Of a stretch of 64,000 bases of DNA, positions 59,964-64,000 are shown one piece after another. Origin of the DNA: Burkholderia cepacia ATCC 25416 (GTDB taxonomy: Bacteria > Pseudomonadota > Gammaproteobacteria > Burkholderiales > Burkholderiaceae); contig NZ_CP012981.1 of the NCBI RefSeq assembly GCF_001411495.1, forward strand, positions 2,728,001 to 2,792,000, written 5' to 3'. The position numbers and the translations under genes are program-made. Each line of letters begins with the position of its first letter. Position 1 is the stretch's first letter. A model generated the notes under the pieces. It did no database searches and was not told where the DNA came from. It was given only the letters and a program-made list of their open reading frames with translations.

Positions 59964-62900
59964 ATGCATCTGCTGCGCACCACGCCGGGCGGCTTCGTCG
60001 ACGATACGCAGGGTGTCGTCCGGATCGACCAGCAGCCGGCCGACATCGTGATCCTGAGTTCGGCCGACACGACGCTGTCGCTGCTTGCCAGCGTCGTGCC
60101 GCACCTGCCTGCGGGCTTCCCGAGCGTGCGGCTCGCGAACGTCACGTTCCTGCGGCAGCCGGCGTCGGTCGATTTCTACGTCGACGACGTGTTGCAGCAC
60201 GCGAAGGCGGTCGTGATCGACCATCTCGGCGGCGAGGCGTACTGGCCGTACGGGATCGAGCAGGCCGTGTCGCTCGCGTCGAAGCGCGCGCAGCAGCTCG
60301 CGATGTTCTCGGGTGACCTGCAGGAAGACCCGAACCTCGTCGCGAAGAGCACCGTCGCGCCCGGCCTGTGCCGGCTGTGGTGGCGCTACCTGCGCGAAGG
60401 CGGCGTGCACAACGCCGAGGCGCTGCTGCGCAGCATCGCATTCCACACACTCGGGTTCGGCGACGAACCCGAACCGCCGCGCCCGTTGCCGGCCGCCGCG
60501 CTGTATCACCCGGCGCGCGACCGCGCGAGCGTCGACGACTGGCGGCCGCGCTGGACGCCGGGCGCGCCCGTCGTCGTGATCCTGTTCTATCGCGCGCACT
60601 GGCAGGCCGCGAACACGGCCGTGTTCGATGCGCTGGCCGATGCGCTCGTTCAGGAGGGACTGAATCCGCTGCCGATCGCGGTCACGTCGCTGAAGGATGC
60701 GGTGAGCCGCGAAGTCATCACGCAGCTCTGCGACACGCACGACGTCGCACTCGTGCTGAACACGACCGCGTTCGCGGCCGGCGCGATCGACAGCCCGGAA
60801 CACGACGTGCTCGCCGGCGACGCGCCGGTATTGCAGGTGATCCTGTCCGGCGGCAATCGCGACGCATGGGTGGCCGACAACCAGGGCCTGCATGCGCGCG
60901 ACATCGCGATGCACATCGCGCTGCCCGAGGTCGACGGCCGGATCGTCACGCGCGCGGTGAGTTTCAAGGGGCTCGCGTATCGCTGCCCGCACACCGAGGT
61001 CGACGTCGTGCGCTACCAGCCGGACGCCGAGCGGATCGCGTTCGTCGCGGCGCTCGCGCGCGGCTGGTGCCGGCTGCGCACGCTCGACAACGCGACCAAG
61101 CGCGTCGCGCTGATTCTCGCGAACTATCCGCAAAGCGAAGGGCGGATCGGCAACGGTGTCGGGCTCGATACGCCGGCGTCCGCGCTGCGCGTGCTCGCGG
61201 CGCTGCGCGACGCGGGCTATGCGGTGGCCGACCTGCCGCCCGACGGCGACGCGCTGATCGCGCGGCTCACCGAAGGCGTGACCAACGACGCGGCCGTGCA
61301 TGCGCTGCGCCCCGCCTTCCAGAGCTTCCCGCTGGCCGACTACGTCGCGCATTTCGCGCGGCTGCCGGCGGCCGTGCGCGACGCGCTGAACGCACGCTGG
61401 GGCCCGCCCGAAGCCGATCCGACGCTGCGGCAAGGGCGCTTCACGATCGCTGGCTGGCGCGCGGGCAACGTGTTCGTCGGCATCCAGCCGTCGCGCTCGC
61501 GCGGCGAGAACGACTACGCGAGCTACCACGACGCGGATCTCGTGCCGCCGCATGCGTATCTCGCGTTCTATTTCTGGCTGCGCGATGCGTATCGCATCGA
61601 CGCGGTCATCCACCTCGGCAAGCACGGCAACCTCGAATGGCTGCCGGGCAAGAGCGTCGCGCTGTCCGACGCGTGCTGGCCCGACCTGACCCTCGGGCCG
61701 CTGCCGCATCTTTATCCGTTCATCGTCAACGATCCGGGCGAGGGCAGCCAGGCGAAGCGCCGCGCGCAGGCCGTGATCGTCGATCACCTGATGCCGCCGC
61801 TCACGCGCGCGGAAAACTACGGCCCGCTGCAGGATCTCGAGCGGCAGGTCGACGAATACTACGAAGCGCTGATGGTCGATGCGCGGCGCGCGAAGCTGCT
61901 GCGCAAGACGATCCTCGCGACGATCGCCGAACACCGGCTGCACGACGAACTGAGCGTGTCGCCGCCGCGCGACGCGGGCGACGAGGACGCGCTGCTGACG
62001 CGCGTCGACGCGTGGCTGTGCGAACTGAAGGAAGCGCAGATTCGCGACGGGCTGCACGTGTTCGGTGCGTCGCCGGCCGGGCGCCAGCGGCGCGACACGC
62101 TGCTGGCGCTCGCGCGCTTTCCGGTCGGCGACGGCAAGGGCGCACGCGCAGGACTGATCGGCGCGCTCGCGCGCGATCTCGCGCTCGGCGACGATTTCGA
62201 TCCGCTCGCGGCCGACTGGGCCGCGCCGTGGGTCGGCCCGCGACCGGCGATCCTGCAGGCGCTCGACGCATCGCCGTGGCGCCACGCGGGCGATACGCGC
62301 GAGCGGCTCGAACGGCTCGCGCAGCAATGGCTGGACAGGGTGTGTGCAGCCGACGGCAGCCATACGGGCGCGGAAGACGCGACGCCCCCCGGCGACTGGC
62401 CGCACACGCTTGTCGTGATCGAGCGCGTCCGCGCGACGCTGCTGCCGGCGCTCGACGCGTGCGGCGGCGAGGAAATGCGGCAGCTGCTGCGCGGGCTCGA
62501 CGGCCGCTTCGTGCCGCCGGGGCCGAGCGGCTCGCCGTCGCGCGGCCGCCCCGACGTGCTGCCGACCGGCCGCAATTTCTACTCGGTCGACACGCGCGCG
62601 GTGCCGACGCAGGCCGCGTGGACGCTCGGCCTGAAATCCGCGCAGCAGCTGATCGAGCGCCATCTGCAGGATCACGGCGACTATCCGCGCGCGATCGGGC
62701 TGTCGGTGTGGGGCACGGCGACGATGCGCACGGGCGGCGACGACATCGCGCAGGCGTTCGCGCTGCTTGGCGTGCGGCCGAAATGGGCGCACGGCAGCCA
62801 CCGCGTGACCGACTTCGAGATCCTGCCGATCGAGATCTTCGACCGGCCGCGCATCGACGTGACGCTGCGCGTATCGGGTTTCTTCCGCGACGCGTTCCCG

Positions 62901-63776
62901 AACCTGATGCATCTGTTCGACGCAGCGGTGCAGGCAGTGGCCGCGCTCGACGAGCCGGAGGAACTGAACCCGATCCGCGCGCGCATCGAGCGCGAACGCG
63001 CGAAGTGGGTCGCACAGGGCGTGGCGCCGGACGAAGCGCACCGCCGCGCCGGCTGGCGCGTGTTCGGCGCGCGGCCGGGCAGCTACGGCGCGGGCCTGCA
63101 GGACCTGATCGACCAGCGCCGCTGGCAGACCGACGCCGATCTCGCGGAGGCGTACCGCCAGTGGGGCGGTCATGCGTATGCGCAGAACAGCGCGGGCGAC
63201 GCCGCGGCCGACGTGTTCGGCGAGCGGCTCGCGACGATCGACGTGGTCGTGCAGAACCAGGACAGCCGCGAGCACGACATCCTCGATTCGAACGACTACT
63301 ACCAGTTCCAGGGCGGGATGACCGCGGCGGTGCGGCACCTGTCCGGGCAGCAGCCGAGCATCTACCACGGCGACCACGCGAACCCGGTCGCGCCGAAGAT
63401 GCGCACGCTGCGCGAGGAAATCGCGCGCGTGATCCGTTCACGCGTCGTCAACCCGAAATGGCTCGACGGCGTGAAGCGCCATGGTTACAAGGGTGCCGCC
63501 GAGCTGGCGGCGACCGTCGACTACCTGTACGGCTATGACGCGACCGCGCGCGTGCTGTCCGACCACCAGTACGCGCTCGTCGCCGACGCGTACCTGTTCG
63601 ACGACGCCACCCGCGCGTTCCTCGAGCGGCACAACCCGAAGGCGCTGCACGGCATCTGCGAACGCTTCGTCGAGGCGATGCAGCGCGGCCTGTGGCAGCA
63701 GCCGGGCGACTATCGCGAGCGGATCGAAGCGGTCTGGCTCGACAGCGAACAACTCCAGGAAGGGGGACGGCGATGA
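59964..63776 (+). CDS. cobN: Aerobic cobaltochelatase large subunit
   Basis: A 1270-residue subunit that binds hydrogenobyrinate a,c-diamide and inserts cobalt. The length is normal. The conserved HLGKHGNLEWLPGKSVALSD lies near residue 550 with two histidines; IGLSVWGTATMRTGGDDIAQ near residue 910 and DSREHDILDSNDYYQFQGGM near residue 1095 are CobN/ChlH signatures, and WLDGVKRHGYKGAAELAATV near residue 1165 is the usual C-terminal element. It lies behind cobW, and its stop overlaps the following ATPase start by four bases (ATGA). Presence of CobN shows the late-insertion (oxygen-dependent) pathway. Confidence 0.96.
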   Translation: MHLLRTTPGGFVDDTQGVVRIDQQPADIVILSSADTTLSLLASVVPHLPAGFPSVRLANVTFLRQPASVDFYVDDVLQHAKAVVIDHLGGEAYWPYGIEQAVSLASKRAQQLAMFSGDLQEDPNLVAKSTVAPGLCRLWWRYLREGGVHNAEALLRSIAFHTLGFGDEPEPPRPLPAAALYHPARDRASVDDWRPRWTPGAPVVVILFYRAHWQAANTAVFDALADALVQEGLNPLPIAVTSLKDAVSREVITQLCDTHDVALVLNTTAFAAGAIDSPEHDVLAGDAPVLQVILSGGNRDAWVADNQGLHARDIAMHIALPEVDGRIVTRAVSFKGLAYRCPHTEVDVVRYQPDAERIAFVAALARGWCRLRTLDNATKRVALILANYPQSEGRIGNGVGLDTPASALRVLAALRDAGYAVADLPPDGDALIARLTEGVTNDAAVHALRPAFQSFPLADYVAHFARLPAAVRDALNARWGPPEADPTLRQGRFTIAGWRAGNVFVGIQPSRSRGENDYASYHDADLVPPHAYLAFYFWLRDAYRIDAVIHLGKHGNLEWLPGKSVALSDACWPDLTLGPLPHLYPFIVNDPGEGSQAKRRAQAVIVDHLMPPLTRAENYGPLQDLERQVDEYYEALMVDARRAKLLRKTILATIAEHRLHDELSVSPPRDAGDEDALLTRVDAWLCELKEAQIRDGLHVFGASPAGRQRRDTLLALARFPVGDGKGARAGLIGALARDLALGDDFDPLAADWAAPWVGPRPAILQALDASPWRHAGDTRERLERLAQQWLDRVCAADGSHTGAEDATPPGDWPHTLVVIERVRATLLPALDACGGEEMRQLLRGLDGRFVPPGPSGSPSRGRPDVLPTGRNFYSVDTRAVPTQAAWTLGLKSAQQLIERHLQDHGDYPRAIGLSVWGTATMRTGGDDIAQAFALLGVRPKWAHGSHRVTDFEILPIEIFDRPRIDVTLRVSGFFRDAFPNLMHLFDAAVQAVAALDEPEELNPIRARIERERAKWVAQGVAPDEAHRRAGWRVFGARPGSYGAGLQDLIDQRRWQTDADLAEAYRQWGGHAYAQNSAGDAAADVFGERLATIDVVVQNQDSREHDILDSNDYYQFQGGMTAAVRHLSGQQPSIYHGDHANPVAPKMRTLREEIARVIRSRVVNPKWLDGVKRHGYKGAAELAATVDYLYGYDATARVLSDHQYALVADAYLFDDATRAFLERHNPKALHGICERFVEAMQRGLWQQPGDYRERIEAVWLDSEQLQEGGRR

Positions 63777-64000
63777 CCGATCCGACGACGCACCGCGCGC
63801 GCGCGGTTTTTCCGTTTGCGGCGCTCGTCGCACAGGACGCGCTGCAGCAGGCGCTGCTGCTCGCCGCGATCGACCCGTCGCTCGGCGGCGTGCTCGTGAG
63901 CGGCCCGCGCGGCACCGCGAAATCGACCGCCGCGCGCGGCCTCGCCGAGCTGTTGCCGGAAGGGCAGTTCGTCACGCTGCCGCTGTCGGCGAGCGACGAG
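63773..64000 (+). CDS. Magnesium-chelatase-like AAA ATPase, N-terminal part (cut by window end)
   Basis: ATG 63773 overlaps the cobN stop. The 76 visible codons read MTDPTTHRARAVFPFAALVA at the start, and contain a Walker A in VLVSGPRGTAKSTAARGLAE (about residues 41-60), then LPLSASDE. This is the N-terminus of ChlI/BchI-type chelatase ATPases; in many bacteria a ChlI-ChlD-like protein replaces CobS/CobT as partner of CobN. The rest lies outside the window, so whether a ChlD-like half is fused is not visible. Confidence 0.88.
   Translation, partial: MTDPTTHRARAVFPFAALVAQDALQQALLLAAIDPSLGGVLVSGPRGTAKSTAARGLAELLPEGQFVTLPLSASDE

Noticed and set aside
1..64000. Insertion sequences, phage genes, integrases or attachment sites
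   Set aside because: No transposase or integrase motif and no flanking direct repeats were seen, even around the toxin-antitoxin block.

Overview
The window is GC-rich chromosomal DNA with the codon use and gene order of a Burkholderia cepacia complex species. I base this on a complete ornibactin siderophore locus (orbS to orbL), an AmrAB-OprA type RND efflux operon, and an aerobic-type cobalamin locus, all of which I recognise from that group. The species cannot be fixed by reading alone.

Layout. 1-2903: the end of a beta-propeller-like gene, then a polar amino-acid ABC importer (binding protein and two permeases, no ATPase in view). 3070-4341: an M23 (LytM) peptidase on the minus strand. 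4672-11287: a TetR repressor divergent from an RND pump (adaptor, transporter, outer-membrane channel). 12034-18307: a chaperone-usher fimbrial operon (pilin, usher, chaperone, tip adhesin) ending in a beta-propeller-like HAF-repeat exoprotein, preceded by an AT-rich 0.75-kb leader. 18373-18849: a minus-strand pair encoding a DDRR-repeat lipoprotein and a 45-residue His-rich exported peptide.

19115-49534 is the ornibactin locus. A Fur-box/sigma70-like promoter drives the ECF sigma factor OrbS. Three sites with the exact architecture TAAA-N17-CGTC lie before orbH, orbE and orbI, and I read them as OrbS promoters. OrbH (MbtH-like), OrbG (aspartate beta-hydroxylase), PvdA (ornithine N5-hydroxylase), PvdF (formyltransferase), OrbK and OrbL (acyltransferases) prepare the building blocks. 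OrbI (A-T-C-A-T-E-C-A-T) and OrbJ (C-A-T-C-T) assemble the lipopeptide. OrbE exports it. OrbA (outer membrane), OrbB (periplasm), OrbC/OrbD (inner membrane) and OrbF (FhuF-like reductase) bring ferric ornibactin in and release the iron.

49785-52460: two toxin-antitoxin modules, VapBC (plus strand) and an AbiE-like type IV pair (minus strand), each with a palindromic operator. 52802-54658: an M20 amidohydrolase and a BamE-domain lipoprotein. 54686-64000: cobalamin synthesis, as two divergent transcription units each led by its own cobalamin riboswitch: cobA-cobE-cobO-cobB leftward, and (38-codon ORF)-cobW-cobN-chelatase ATPase rightward, the last gene cut by the window end.

Most of this is a well-described gene set. 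The parts that look least described are the His-rich peptide/DDRR lipoprotein pair, the HAF-repeat protein at the end of the fimbrial operon, the 38-codon ORF between riboswitch and cobW, and the extra carrier-like domain at the end of OrbJ.
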